Assembly: GCA_964351865.1 (NCBI GenBank)
Contig: CAYGPJ010000022.1
Span: forward strand, 3,357 to 67,356
Direction of reading: 5' to 3'
Origin: JBCDJI01 sp964351865
GTDB taxonomy: Bacteria; Verrucomicrobiota; Verrucomicrobiia; Methylacidiphilales; JBCBYL01
DNA: 64,000 bases
Positions 24,218-33,609 of this stretch are shown here, in pieces (position 1 is the first letter of the stretch; each line of letters starts with the position of its first letter). The notes beneath the pieces were generated by a model, which was not told the origin of the DNA, did no database searches, and worked only from the letters and a program-made list of their open reading frames with translations. Made by a program: the position numbers and the translations under genes.

Positions 24218-26062
24218 TTAGTCTTGCTTCGCTTTTTTACGTGTCACAAAACTGTCCCACAGCCGGGTGGGGATCGCCCCGATCGCCATGATCATCAGCA
24301 TAAAGAAGGCAAAGGCCACCAGCCAGAAAAAGGCCTGATCCATAAATCCATAGGAGTGCAAACCCACTCCCAGCATATTAGTGCCGAACCACGACCAAGC
24401 GGTCACAATATTTCCAAAGACGGCAGCGATCATGATCCCCTGAGGGCCGATCAGTTTCCCCCAACGGGCGTGCAGGATAATTGCATTCCAGATCACAATC
24501 AGCAGCGCGCCATTCTCTTTGGGGTCCCAACCCCAGAAACGTCCCCAGGATTGATCGGCCCAGATTCCACCTAGCACGGTGCCCACAAAACTGAACAGCA
24601 GGGCAAAACAGATAATTCCATAAACCATGCTTTCGAGTGACTTACCACGTTCCTCGGTCAGCAGTTTAGTGAAGAACCCGAGGAAGATATACAGCACAGC
24701 CAGAATGCCGGCAAAAAATGTGGCCGAATATCCAAAAGTAATGACGACGACATGGGTGGCCAGCCAGAAGTTGGTGTCCAACACCGCTTGCAGCATAGCC
24801 ATGGTATCACCATCGCCAGCCAGATTGTGAGCCACTATCAACGACATACAACCGACAACCGCTGCAGTCGCTGCACCAATACCATTTTTGAATAACCGCT
24901 CCATCACTAACCCGAGCACAGCGCCCCCCCAACCGACAAAGAGTGCAGACGAATAGAGGTTAGTCACAGGCGGGCGATCCTGAATGATCATCCGAATGAT
25001 CAACCCGCTCGTGTGCAGCACCAATGCTAAGGCCACCAGCCAGAAGGCCACGCGACAGAGCGGTCCTGTCCATTTGATCCATGAGACCATCACAATCAGG
25101 AAAATCAACACGTAGAGTATTGAGGTGCGATAAAATAACTCACTGCGATTAAAGGAAGTCTCTAATGATGCCGTGCTGACCTCGTTCGGTTTATATACGG
25201 CTAACACCCGATTTAGTTTTTGCGATGTCGCGGCAAATGCCTGCCAGTCTTTATTTTGATACTGGTCAGCCAGATCCGCGTATAAATGAACGGCCTCCGG
25301 AACTTCCCCCATAGGCGCTGCTTTTACCAGCACATCCCAGATGCTCATCCAATCATCTTTCTCGGTAGCATCAACGGCAGGAACCGGATTACATTTTGTC
25401 AACTCACTGAGTCGCTTGTAAACCGAGGCCGTGCGGAAAAATTGTTGGAGCGCAACATCATCATATTCCCCACCCATCTGATGTGCCTGAAAAGCCACCA
25501 GCGGTTCACCTGACCATAACTTAAAATGCTCGATCTCCTGACGCAGGTTGGCTGAGCCCGGTGGGTTCAGTGTGTGCTTCAGGCTCTGATACAGCGTCAC
25601 ATTGCGACTTAGACTGACGACGGCCCGCTGATAAGGATTTCTCAATTGAGCTTCCAATTGGCTAGCCTGATCCGCCTGTTCCGCCAGCTTGGGCATGTGC
25701 TTGAGCACTTCGTTAAAACTGAAAAATTTCTGATCCTCTAACGTGTTCCCTAATAGCACCCGCACATCCGGATGCATGACGCGGAAAATCTGGCGCTGGT
25801 CGGCTTGCTGAGCATCAAAGAGCACTTCGGCCAGCCACTCCATGGCAGACCACTTACCATCTTCGGTTCGGAACTCCTGACGTTCATACATCACCAATAA
25901 TGAATTACGAGCGACAGAATCCCATGGCTTGTAGCGCCCCAGCTCCAGCACTGGAATTTCAGCAAACTGTTTCAGTGCTGCTTCGCGAGAGACCTCGCGC
26001 TCGGCCTGCACATTGGAAGTTAACAGCAAAGCACCCAACAAAAGATAAATTATATTTCTCAT
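24218..26062 (-). CDS. ccsA: CcsA/ResC-type cytochrome c biogenesis protein
   Basis: A 614-residue System II heme-handling protein. The first about 320 residues are a signal-led extracytoplasmic region. The rest is multi-pass membrane with the tryptophan-rich heme motif WGRFWGWDPKENGALLIVIW and conserved histidines in LHTSGLIIRM, THVVVITFGY and GLHSYGFMDQ. With ResB it exports heme and attaches it to CxxCH sites outside the membrane. It overlaps resB by 4 bp and ends the respiratory gene train, whose many c-type cytochromes (ActA, ActE, CcoO, CcoP-like) need it. Confidence 0.92.
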   Translation of the reverse strand: MRNIIYLLLGALLLTSNVQAEREVSREAALKQFAEIPVLELGRYKPWDSVARNSLLVMYERQEFRTEDGKWSAMEWLAEVLFDAQQADQRQIFRVMHPDVRVLLGNTLEDQKFFSFNEVLKHMPKLAEQADQASQLEAQLRNPYQRAVVSLSRNVTLYQSLKHTLNPPGSANLRQEIEHFKLWSGEPLVAFQAHQMGGEYDDVALQQFFRTASVYKRLSELTKCNPVPAVDATEKDDWMSIWDVLVKAAPMGEVPEAVHLYADLADQYQNKDWQAFAATSQKLNRVLAVYKPNEVSTASLETSFNRSELFYRTSILYVLIFLIVMVSWIKWTGPLCRVAFWLVALALVLHTSGLIIRMIIQDRPPVTNLYSSALFVGWGGAVLGLVMERLFKNGIGAATAAVVGCMSLIVAHNLAGDGDTMAMLQAVLDTNFWLATHVVVITFGYSATFFAGILAVLYIFLGFFTKLLTEERGKSLESMVYGIICFALLFSFVGTVLGGIWADQSWGRFWGWDPKENGALLIVIWNAIILHARWGKLIGPQGIMIAAVFGNIVTAWSWFGTNMLGVGLHSYGFMDQAFFWLVAFAFFMLMIMAIGAIPTRLWDSFVTRKKAKQD

Positions 26063-27234
26063 ACGGATCTCCGTTTATTGACATGCTTCACCAGATGTAA
26101 TGTGAAATGCCACAATAATCCCAATGATACCAGCGTGCAGGAAAGATAGGGCAGCAACCAACCCGGGTTCTCTACCACCTGCAGAATTGAGGTCGTGTCT
26201 TTGTTGTCAAAGCCCGCCTGGTAGAAGGTCTTGCCTTGATATCGCAGCGGGTGATTCATGTAGATCAACACCCCCCGGTCCTCTTTTAATTCCGGGTTTA
26301 CCAACTGCACCTGGCTGGAGAAATTTTTAGGAATGTCGGTGCCGGAGTATCGATCGTGATTAAAATCTTCCAACGTCAGTTGAAACGGCATGTAGTATCT
26401 GGTGCGTCGCAGCTTGATTGCGAACCGACGCCCTTCCACCACAAACCATTGTGGATCAGTGACAGCATTGGTCGCCAACCAGGTGCCAACGGGCTTTCCA
26501 TTCCATATAGGCTGCACAATGGCGCTCAATAAATTTTGTTCGTTCGGTTTAAAAGTTTGTTTAACGGGCTCGATGTTAATGCGCTGACCCCAGCCTTTAT
26601 CGACTCTGGAATCATTATCTGCTCCCATGGCACGCTTCAGGGTCATGCGTGTATTTTTATAGAAATCGACAATTTTAAGCTCGAAGGGCAGATGTTCCCC
26701 TTGCAGCGTAGTGCCGGCTTTGACCATTTCCACTGGAAAGGCTGTTTCTCGCACTTCGCCCCGTGGCAGTGGCTCACTAATGACCAATTCCCGATCGAGA
26801 AAGCTCTCGTAATAGTGTTTGGTCTGTCCCTCATCAAACACTAATTGCCCTTCGTGCGAGAGCCAGTGCGTCACAAAGCCTCCACCCAGTAACACCAGAA
26901 TCCCTAAGTGTATCATCATCAGGCCGAATTTATTCCACTTGAGGCTGAACCGTTTCCAATGGGCACATAATAAATTCAGAATCAACACGCCGCCTACCAG
27001 ATAGCCTCCGGGTATGTAGGGTAGCTTCAACCCATTACTGCCGACTTCGGCCCAGACAAACCAGGTAGCGAAATATCGAGCCTGGGCTTCATAGATCCCG
27101 AGATTCACTTGTGCCAGCGTATTGAGTAACACCAACACCATTGATATACTCAGACAGATGACCGTCACTTTCAGCGAGGCGAGTACGCTGAGCGCCTTAT
27201 ATAAAGGGGAGGACGGAGATAGTTTAATGGGCAT
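26059..27234 (-). CDS. resB: ResB-like cytochrome c biogenesis protein
   Basis: A 391-residue partner of CcsA. N-terminal membrane segments (KVTVICLSISMVLVLLNTLA; FGLMMIHLGILVLLGGGFV), a large extracytoplasmic region, and a last transmembrane helix (LLPYLSCTLVSLGLLWHFTL) match the ResB/Ccs1 layout. NHPLRYQGKTFYQAGFDN is the typical ResB motif. It overlaps the preceding lipoprotein gene by 11 bp and ccsA by 4 bp. Confidence 0.92.
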   Translation of the reverse strand: MPIKLSPSSPLYKALSVLASLKVTVICLSISMVLVLLNTLAQVNLGIYEAQARYFATWFVWAEVGSNGLKLPYIPGGYLVGGVLILNLLCAHWKRFSLKWNKFGLMMIHLGILVLLGGGFVTHWLSHEGQLVFDEGQTKHYYESFLDRELVISEPLPRGEVRETAFPVEMVKAGTTLQGEHLPFELKIVDFYKNTRMTLKRAMGADNDSRVDKGWGQRINIEPVKQTFKPNEQNLLSAIVQPIWNGKPVGTWLATNAVTDPQWFVVEGRRFAIKLRRTRYYMPFQLTLEDFNHDRYSGTDIPKNFSSQVQLVNPELKEDRGVLIYMNHPLRYQGKTFYQAGFDNKDTTSILQVVENPGWLLPYLSCTLVSLGLLWHFTLHLVKHVNKRRSV

Positions 27235-27790
27235 GTTTCATCTCCAGATTTTCGATAAATTGATTCCAGTGATTCAGTTCGGCCGCAACCAATTCGGCGG
27301 GACCGGAAAATTTGATAAAGATCCGTTGCTCAGCTTCTTCAATGATTACCCCATAAATGCTAGGTGAACCTTCCTGTCCGGCTGGAAATTCCATTAGATA
27401 ACCATCATGGTTGGAAATCGAAATCGTTTTTAACTTTTTGACGATACCTTCTTCTTCCCATGGTTCCAGCCCCGCTTGCACTCTCCAACGGTTCACATTA
27501 CTCGCCAGTGAGCCTCCCGACATGGGCAATCGGCTGAAAGCCACCTCCGCCTCACTGCCCGATTCGCTGATGACGCGGAAACTGGCATCACGCATCCCGA
27601 AGACGGGCTCTGCGTGCCAGCCCTCCGGCAATTGGGCATTCCAGTCGGTGTTATTCCAGTGAGATTCCGCAGCGATCCCGGTCACTTCCTGCGGATAGAC
27701 TCGCGTGGTCTGTTCAGGCGCACATGCTGAAAGAATCGTTATCGCGAATGCGACACTACTGACGGCGAACATATTCTTCATCGAAATCAT
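27224..27790 (-). CDS. Lipoprotein of unknown function in the respiratory operon
   Basis: A 188-residue protein. ATG 27790 overlaps the ctaA stop as TAATG. The N-terminus is a lipoprotein signal (AFAITILSACAP, lipobox LSAC). The mature part contains PEGWHAEPVFGMRDASFRV, EVAFSRLPMSGGSLASNVNR and WRVQAGLEPW, close in style to small lipoproteins found beside ccs/cox genes in related bacteria. Position between heme A synthase and resB suggests a role in oxidase or cytochrome assembly; this is inference. Confidence 0.7.
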   Translation of the reverse strand: MISMKNMFAVSSVAFAITILSACAPEQTTRVYPQEVTGIAAESHWNNTDWNAQLPEGWHAEPVFGMRDASFRVISESGSEAEVAFSRLPMSGGSLASNVNRWRVQAGLEPWEEEGIVKKLKTISISNHDGYLMEFPAGQEGSPSIYGVIIEEAEQRIFIKFSGPAELVAAELNHWNQFIENLEMKHAH

Positions 27791-28845
27791 TATATTTTCC
27801 TCATTTTGAGTCGGATAAACAAACACCCCGTCAGAACCACGGTCAACACAATCGCACCCGCCTGGTGCAACGAGCCGAAGGAAACAGGAATGCCGCCACG
27901 TGAACTGATCACCGTGACCGCGCCCAAGATAAATTGAATCCATGTCGTGGCAAGCAGCGCGATGAAGAAAAATCTCCATTTGTCATTGATCTGCTTAAAT
28001 CCCAGCCATCCCAGCCAGGTGGCACCAATTAAAACCACCGTGCCGAGACCTCGATGGGTAAATTGAACGAAAGCACTGTTCTCCAGGAAGTTGTGCCAAC
28101 TGAATCCCTCCCGCCATAACATTTGCGGAATCCACTGTCCGTTCATCGTGGGGAATGTCGGATAATCCATGGCGGCTTTCATCCCTGCCATCACCCCTCC
28201 AAAGGCAAATTGAATCACAAACAGCAGTGCCATTACAGGCACCCCCCATTTGAGCCAGCCACCCCAGCCTTTCCTGGCTGTAATGACTTCTGAATTGGCA
28301 GAAATTTCCAAACGATTCCATGTCAGCAGAGATAACAGTAATAGCGCCATTAACAGATGTGCAGTCAACCGTACCGGACTGACCCAGGGACGATCCACCA
28401 ATCCACTCTGGACCATAAACCAACCCAGCAAACCCTGACCTCCTCCTAAGATGAACGCAATCAGCAGCAATTTAAGTCGGCGTGAATCAAAGCATTTTTT
28501 AATCGCAAAAAATGCGAAGGGGAAGAAAAAGAGCAGACCCAGCATGCGACCCCACATGCGGTGAATATATTCCCACCAGAAAATACCCTTAAAACCCTCA
28601 ATGGTCATTTCAGGGTGGATAATCAGGTGTTGGGGCGTGCCCTGATACAGATCAAATTTCTCCTGCCATGCTGCATCCGTCACCGGAGGCATGATGCCGC
28701 CGATCAAACGCCAGTCGGTCATGGATAACCCTGAGCCCGTCAAACGGGTAATCCCTCCGATAATCACCATCACGGACACCGCCAGAATCATCAGATCCAG
28801 CCAGCGAATGATGTAACGATTATAATCTGAACTCGTTTCGGACAT
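27790..28845 (-). CDS. ctaA: Heme A synthase (COX15/CtaA)
   Basis: A 351-residue membrane protein converting heme O to heme A. The first helix carries GGITRLTGSGLSMTDW. Conserved histidines occur in WWEYIHRMWGR, VRLTAHLLMAL, QFTHRGLGTV and GSLHQAGAIV, as expected for the two four-helix halves. Heme O synthase (CtaB) is not in the window. Its presence shows that the ctaD oxidase carries heme A. Confidence 0.92.
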   Translation of the reverse strand: MSETSSDYNRYIIRWLDLMILAVSVMVIIGGITRLTGSGLSMTDWRLIGGIMPPVTDAAWQEKFDLYQGTPQHLIIHPEMTIEGFKGIFWWEYIHRMWGRMLGLLFFFPFAFFAIKKCFDSRRLKLLLIAFILGGGQGLLGWFMVQSGLVDRPWVSPVRLTAHLLMALLLLSLLTWNRLEISANSEVITARKGWGGWLKWGVPVMALLFVIQFAFGGVMAGMKAAMDYPTFPTMNGQWIPQMLWREGFSWHNFLENSAFVQFTHRGLGTVVLIGATWLGWLGFKQINDKWRFFFIALLATTWIQFILGAVTVISSRGGIPVSFGSLHQAGAIVLTVVLTGCLFIRLKMRKI

Positions 28846-28908
28846 GCGGCGTAAAGCTAGCGTGGTACCTGCAGACTTTCAACCGCCAAAGAAAATTATA
28901 AGCCAGAC

Positions 28909-29769
28909 TTAGGACTTCGAAACTGAACTAATAGCCACTGCGGCATCCTCACCCACATCGGGAGTCATTTCCGGGTTCGACTCAGGTGCTGGTGTCTTAA
29001 CTGGTGCAGGAGCGACAGGCTTTTGAGGGGTTTTAGATTCCACCCATGCCTGATATTCGCTTTCAGATTGAACCACTAAAAACCCCTTCATCGAAAAGTG
29101 TCCGGCTCCACACAGCTGAGCACATATAATTTCGAATTCGCCGGTTCGGATCGGGGTAAACCAGATCGGAACTCTCATACCCGGAATGGCATCCTGACTG
29201 ATGCGCATGTGTGCTACCGCGTAATTGTGAATCACATCTTTCGAGGTGACGTCGACAATCAGTGGCGTATTGACCGGCACGTTCATGTAGGTGCGGGAGA
29301 CCACATCATCTTTACCGTGGGGGTCATTAGGATCCAGGCCGATAATAGCTTGCGGGCTGGCCGCTGAGATAAACATCGGATTCTTACGACCTAGCACCCC
29401 ATCTGCACCGGCGTAGTGAAAGGTCCAGCCGAATTGTTCAGCAATGGCATGCACCCTGATCACGTTATCACCTTCTGGTGGAATTTCGTTCACCTGCTTG
29501 GCCCAAAGGGGAAAAGCAAAACCCAGTAGCAATACTGCTTCAATTAAAATCACGTACACTTCGATGTGGGAAGACGCATGGTTTTTAACCCCCACATAAT
29601 CGGCTTTAGGGTTTTTGCGCTGCCAGAAACGATAGCAACAATACAAAAAGAAAATGGTCCAACCTACAAACAACACCAGCATGAACCAATGCGAGGCCTC
29701 CAGAAAAAAATCAATCTGAGTGCCATGTTCAGCCGCATTCTCGGTCATGTGTAATAAATTATTTAACAT
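28909..29769 (-). CDS. ctaC: Cytochrome c oxidase subunit II with CuA site
   Basis: A 286-residue subunit. Two N-terminal helices (WFMLVLFVGWTIFFLYCCYR; VYVILIEAVLLLGFAFPLW) precede a cupredoxin domain. The CuA ligands are complete: VIHNYAV and CAQLCGAGHFSM (two Cys, His, Met). A Pro/Ala-rich tail follows; there is no CxxCH, so this is not a caa3-type fusion. Unusually it is the last oxidase gene, separated from ctaD by subunits III and IV and two small genes. Confidence 0.95.
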   Translation of the reverse strand: MLNNLLHMTENAAEHGTQIDFFLEASHWFMLVLFVGWTIFFLYCCYRFWQRKNPKADYVGVKNHASSHIEVYVILIEAVLLLGFAFPLWAKQVNEIPPEGDNVIRVHAIAEQFGWTFHYAGADGVLGRKNPMFISAASPQAIIGLDPNDPHGKDDVVSRTYMNVPVNTPLIVDVTSKDVIHNYAVAHMRISQDAIPGMRVPIWFTPIRTGEFEIICAQLCGAGHFSMKGFLVVQSESEYQAWVESKTPQKPVAPAPVKTPAPESNPEMTPDVGEDAAVAISSVSKS

Positions 29770-29786
29770 AGTTTACCTTACTTTAC

Positions 29787-30065
29787 TCAGCTTTTGTCTT
29801 CGAGTAACTCTGGAAGCTCGCCCCATTCAGCGGTGCCTTCCTGCAGTTGTTGTTCGTAACGACTCGAGCGCTTGGCCACATTAACAAAAAAAGCGATAAT
29901 TCCTCCCACGGTACCGATAATCATCACCAATAAAAAGAGAATGGCCCAACCGATCGACTCGACCACGGGATCGCCCTTGGCCCCGAAACAAGTCGGACAA
30001 GCCGTGGCCGCCGTAGTCATCATGGCCAGTAGTGCCAGCATGGTTCCGCCTTTGATCAGCTTCAT
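29787..30065 (-). CDS. Small membrane protein of the oxidase cluster
   Basis: A 92-residue protein, unrecognised. A signal-like N-terminus ends in ATACPTCFGAKGDPVVE (a CxxC pair right after the predicted cleavage site), then comes one transmembrane helix (IGWAILFLLVMIIGTVGGII) and an acidic tail. The CxxC could bind metal or heme or act in copper delivery; this is speculation. It overlaps the upstream small gene by 4 bp. Confidence 0.6.
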   Translation of the reverse strand: MKLIKGGTMLALLAMMTTAATACPTCFGAKGDPVVESIGWAILFLLVMIIGTVGGIIAFFVNVAKRSSRYEQQLQEGTAEWGELPELLEDKS

Positions 30066-30271
30066 TTGGTAACCTCCAATTTTTTCATCTTGTTATAAAA
30101 TGCGACTCCGTAGGTTGGCAGCGTTACCGATGCCGCCAGCATCAACAATCCGACCCACATCCAGAACGGTAATTCAGTGCTCCGATAGTTACCAAAAAAC
30201 AACACCGTCAATAGAACACACAAAAGTGTCGAGAAGATGATGAATAAAATGTGAACGTGTTTAATTGACAT
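30062..30271 (-). CDS. Two-helix membrane protein of the oxidase cluster
   Basis: A 69-residue protein with two hydrophobic helices (VHILFIIFSTLLCVLLTVLF and FWMWVGLLMLAASVTLPTYG) and a basic end. Unrecognised; probably a small oxidase subunit or assembly protein, judged by its place between subunit IV and the CxxC protein. Confidence 0.55.
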   Translation of the reverse strand: MSIKHVHILFIIFSTLLCVLLTVLFFGNYRSTELPFWMWVGLLMLAASVTLPTYGVAFYNKMKKLEVTK

Positions 30272-30277
30272 GATGAT

Positions 30278-30625
30278 TTACCAGACAAATGAGTGAGTGT
30301 GATCCCAGTAGGCTAATGCGGTCAAAATAAATAAAGCAATGGCTCCAAAAACTGATAACGCTATCATATAGTATATCAGCTTTTTCTCTGCTGACAAATG
30401 CATGAAGAAAAGGCAGACCAGAGCCGCTTTAACCGTTGCGATGAGCAGTCCGATCACAACGTTAATAGAATGAACCTCGAAATGCCAGATTCTCGGTACA
30501 AACACCGTCAGAAAGGTGCCTACAATCAGTAATCCGAAAATGATCCAATAGAATTTGAGATGGCCGCGAAGATGCTCTATCTCGTGGGCATCTTCATGTT
30601 CAGCGTTGTTAATTTCTTCACTCAT
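30278..30625 (-). CDS. ctaF: Cytochrome c oxidase subunit IV-type protein
   Basis: A 115-residue protein with three helices (FYWIIFGLLIVGTFLTVFV; INVVIGLLIATVKAALVCLF; YMIALSVFGAIALFILTALA) and the family segment KAALVCLFFMHLSAEKKLIY. An acidic/His N-terminus precedes them. ATG 30625 (MSEEINNAEHED) is preferred to one five codons upstream. It follows subunit III directly. Confidence 0.85.
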   Translation of the reverse strand: MSEEINNAEHEDAHEIEHLRGHLKFYWIIFGLLIVGTFLTVFVPRIWHFEVHSINVVIGLLIATVKAALVCLFFMHLSAEKKLIYYMIALSVFGAIALFILTALAYWDHTHSFVW

Positions 30626-30640
30626 AGTCAATATTTTCAA

Positions 30641-31615
30641 TTACAGCAGATACAGTATCGGGAACAGGAAAATCCAGACCAAATCCACAAAGTGCCAGAA
30701 CAATCCACCCACTTCGATCCGGTTTGCGAAGTGTTTGCGGTTGGTAAAAAACATTTTACTGCCCGGGAAACAAAAGTAAGCCAACACTAAAGCACCCCCG
30801 ATAACGTGTAAGGCGTGCAGACCCGTCATGGTAAAATAAATCGCAAAATAGGAATTATACTTCGGGGTGAACATAGAGTGGCGGAAGATCTGATCTTTCA
30901 TGACCTTGAAGACCGGATGCTCCGCATGCCCCTCACCTATTGCGACCTTTATCTTCGTTTCCAGGGTCTTGGATTCATACATGTCACCCGTTGCAATAAT
31001 TCCGGGATGATTGAAGACCGGCACCGGATGGGCGTCATAGCCATCCCCGTGCCCACCGTGTTCACCATGTGAACTTTCTGCCGCAAGTTTCTGATGGGCT
31101 GGCGATTCTTTTTTCAGATTCCGCGCACTGATCCATTCGATCGGTTGCCGCGCATCTGCTGCCACCAGAAAGAACTCTTCATTCTCACCGATCACGTGTC
31201 CGGTAATCTGCTCACCGTAGCCCTGCGGCTTACTGGTGTCCTTCATGAAGGCACCGAAGTGATGAAACTTACCATAGTATTCGAATGATTTGATACCCAT
31301 GAACCCAAGGGCACAGACGAGGGTAACGATCATGCAAAGTCGGAACTTTTTAAAATCACCCAGTTTTACGTAAATGTAAGAGAGCACCACCGTGACACTC
31401 GACAGAATCAGAATAGCCGTATTAATCAGCCCCGGCAGATCCCATAAAACGTGATCCGGCCATGTGCCTTCGGGCGCGCCCAGACGCAGGAAGATATAGG
31501 CGGAAAATAAGCCGCCAAACAACATAATCTCTGAGGCCAGAAACAGCCAAATGCCGAGTTTAGCATTATAAACGCCGGTATCCGGGCGTTCTTGAACTTC
31601 GTAAGGAATCTGCAT
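30641..31615 (-). CDS. ctaE: Cytochrome c oxidase subunit III with large internal insertion
   Basis: A 324-residue subunit. Helices at the N-terminal side (LGIWLFLASEIMLFGGLFSA) and C-terminal side (YFTMTGLHALHVIGGALVLA; GGLFWHFVDLVWIFLFPILY) match COX III. Between residues about 122 and 250 there is an extra hydrophilic domain not found in standard subunits, including HGEHGGHGDGYDAHPVPVFN. The insertion is expected outside the membrane and may bind metal or a partner complex. Confidence 0.9.
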   Translation of the reverse strand: MQIPYEVQERPDTGVYNAKLGIWLFLASEIMLFGGLFSAYIFLRLGAPEGTWPDHVLWDLPGLINTAILILSSVTVVLSYIYVKLGDFKKFRLCMIVTLVCALGFMGIKSFEYYGKFHHFGAFMKDTSKPQGYGEQITGHVIGENEEFFLVAADARQPIEWISARNLKKESPAHQKLAAESSHGEHGGHGDGYDAHPVPVFNHPGIIATGDMYESKTLETKIKVAIGEGHAEHPVFKVMKDQIFRHSMFTPKYNSYFAIYFTMTGLHALHVIGGALVLAYFCFPGSKMFFTNRKHFANRIEVGGLFWHFVDLVWIFLFPILYLL

Positions 31616-31629
31616 GATCAGTAAACGTT

Positions 31630-33528
31630 TTAACTTTTAGTCGTAGTGCTCTTCGGCTTTTCAGTTTTTTTATCCGGCTCATTCTGCGGGGTGTAATCTT
31701 TATCGGCGCCCGGCACACTGTATTCATAAGGTCCGCGATAAACCGTCACCGGTTTGTCAAAGTTACCATGGGGTGCCGGGAATGGGGTCTGCCAATCCAG
31801 CGTCGTCGCATTCCACGGGTTGGTTCCCACTTTTTCGCCCTTGAACCAAGAAGTAAAGAAGCTGTAGATAAAGGGAAGTTGAGCCGCGAACATGATAAAG
31901 GCCGCCCAGGTCATCACGACGTTCCAGTGTAATACCGGAGCTGACAGTTCATAACTGGCGCCGCCATCATACCAGCGACGATGCATGCCGGCCATTCCCT
32001 GAATGAACATGGGAGCAAAAATCAGGTTCATGCAGATCAACGTGGGCCAGAAATGCAGCTTGCCCAAAAATTCACTCATTTTTCGTCCCGTCACTTTCGG
32101 ATACCAATGATAGACCCCCGCAAACAGACCAAAGATGACCCCGGGAGCCACCACATAGTGGAAGTGGCCGATCACATAGTAACTGTCATGCAAGTAGGAC
32201 CCAATACTGCTGAATGCCAGCGGAATACCGGTCAGCCCCCCGATTCCAAACATCGGCAGGAACGCGGTAGCAAACAGCATTGGCGTATTAAAGCGGATCG
32301 AACCACCCCACAGCGAGATCAATAACGCCGTCAAGATGATCACGGACGGAATGGAGATGATAGTAGTAGTCGTTTGGAAAAACGCACTGACTTTAGAACC
32401 CATACCGGTCATATACATGTGGTGAGCCCATACGATAAATGAGAGCAATCCGAGTGCGATCGTGCCATAGACCAGTGACTTGTAGCCCCAGAGTGGCTTG
32501 CGGGTATTACAGGCAATCACCTCTGCAACGATCCCGACGGCTGGCAGCAACATCACGTAAACTTCCGGATGCCCCAGGAACCAGAACAAATGTTGCCACA
32601 GCAGCGGACTCCCACCACCTGAGTAACTGTTAAGCACTTCGCCACCCACATACAAACCAGCGGGCATAAAGAATGATGTGTGAGCCACACGGTCCATCAA
32701 CTGCATGATTCCAGCCGCTTCCAATGGCGGGAAGGCCAGCAACAACAGGAATGCCGTAACCAGAATGGCCCAGGTGAAATAGGGCAGTCGCATCCAGGAC
32801 ATGCCCTTCGCACGCAATTGCACCACCGTCACAATCACATTCACCGAACCCAGCAAAGATGAAGTAATTAAAAGCACCATGGCGATCAGCCACAGGGATT
32901 GTCCATTAAAAATGGATGCCATGAACATGGCTCCATCACCTGACATAAATTGGCTGAAAAATTCAATCGTAGGCCCCTGTGGTTGGTCGGCAGTAGCCGC
33001 TAATGGAGAGTATGACGTCCAACCTGATTTGGCTGCCCCGCCTGGCACCAGAAAACTCAGGAACATGATGAGTGCCCCGGGCAGGAAGCTCCAGAAGCTG
33101 GCCATATTCAAACGTGGAAAAGCCATATCCGGCGCGCCCACCTGCAGTGGCATCACATAGTTACCAAAAGCAGCAAAACCCAGCGGAACCACACCTAGAA
33201 AAACCATGATGGTTCCGTGCATCGCACCCAGAGAATTATAGAACTGAGCCTGCATCACCCCGTTGGCCATCATTTCGGGACCCACCACGTTTTCCAGCAG
33301 GTTACCTACAAACGGAATCGCTTCCCCCGGATAAGCCAGCTGCCAGCGCATCAGGATCATCATGATGAATCCACCCATCAGGCTCAACATCGCTGTAATA
33401 GCATATTGAATTCCGATGACTTTGTGGTCCGTTGAAAATACGTACTTCCACCAGAACGACTGTGGTCCGTGGTCGTGATCATGATCATGATGATCATCGT
33501 GTTCGGTTGTGTGGGCGGCTTCCTGCAT
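31630..33528 (-). CDS. ctaD: Cytochrome c oxidase subunit I, A1-type (aa3-like)
   Basis: A 632-residue heme-copper oxidase core with all ligands: helix II His in GAMHGTIMVFLG, CuB His plus cross-linked Tyr in FLGHPEVYVMLLP (the Glu marks the A1 D-channel), the CuB His pair in WAHHMYMTGM, and heme His residues in GHFHYVVAPG. The N-terminus is extended and very rich in His and Asp (residues 6-20), and the C-terminal tail is Lys/Thr-rich. This is the only visibly competent oxygen-reducing site in the window. Confidence 0.96.
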   Translation of the reverse strand: MQEAAHTTEHDDHHDHDHDHGPQSFWWKYVFSTDHKVIGIQYAITAMLSLMGGFIMMILMRWQLAYPGEAIPFVGNLLENVVGPEMMANGVMQAQFYNSLGAMHGTIMVFLGVVPLGFAAFGNYVMPLQVGAPDMAFPRLNMASFWSFLPGALIMFLSFLVPGGAAKSGWTSYSPLAATADQPQGPTIEFFSQFMSGDGAMFMASIFNGQSLWLIAMVLLITSSLLGSVNVIVTVVQLRAKGMSWMRLPYFTWAILVTAFLLLLAFPPLEAAGIMQLMDRVAHTSFFMPAGLYVGGEVLNSYSGGGSPLLWQHLFWFLGHPEVYVMLLPAVGIVAEVIACNTRKPLWGYKSLVYGTIALGLLSFIVWAHHMYMTGMGSKVSAFFQTTTTIISIPSVIILTALLISLWGGSIRFNTPMLFATAFLPMFGIGGLTGIPLAFSSIGSYLHDSYYVIGHFHYVVAPGVIFGLFAGVYHWYPKVTGRKMSEFLGKLHFWPTLICMNLIFAPMFIQGMAGMHRRWYDGGASYELSAPVLHWNVVMTWAAFIMFAAQLPFIYSFFTSWFKGEKVGTNPWNATTLDWQTPFPAPHGNFDKPVTVYRGPYEYSVPGADKDYTPQNEPDKKTEKPKSTTTKS

Positions 33529-33609
33529 GGCGAAATATATTTTATTTTAAGTGATACTCAAACGTTCGGATAAAGTTATAATTTTAACTGTTTCTTTAAA
33601 TTAGCGGAA

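Noticed and set aside
24218..27790. Nitrite reductase or NrfD-type respiration instead of cytochrome maturation
   Set aside because: ResB and CcsA motifs are unambiguous and no NrfA-type multiheme reductase is present.
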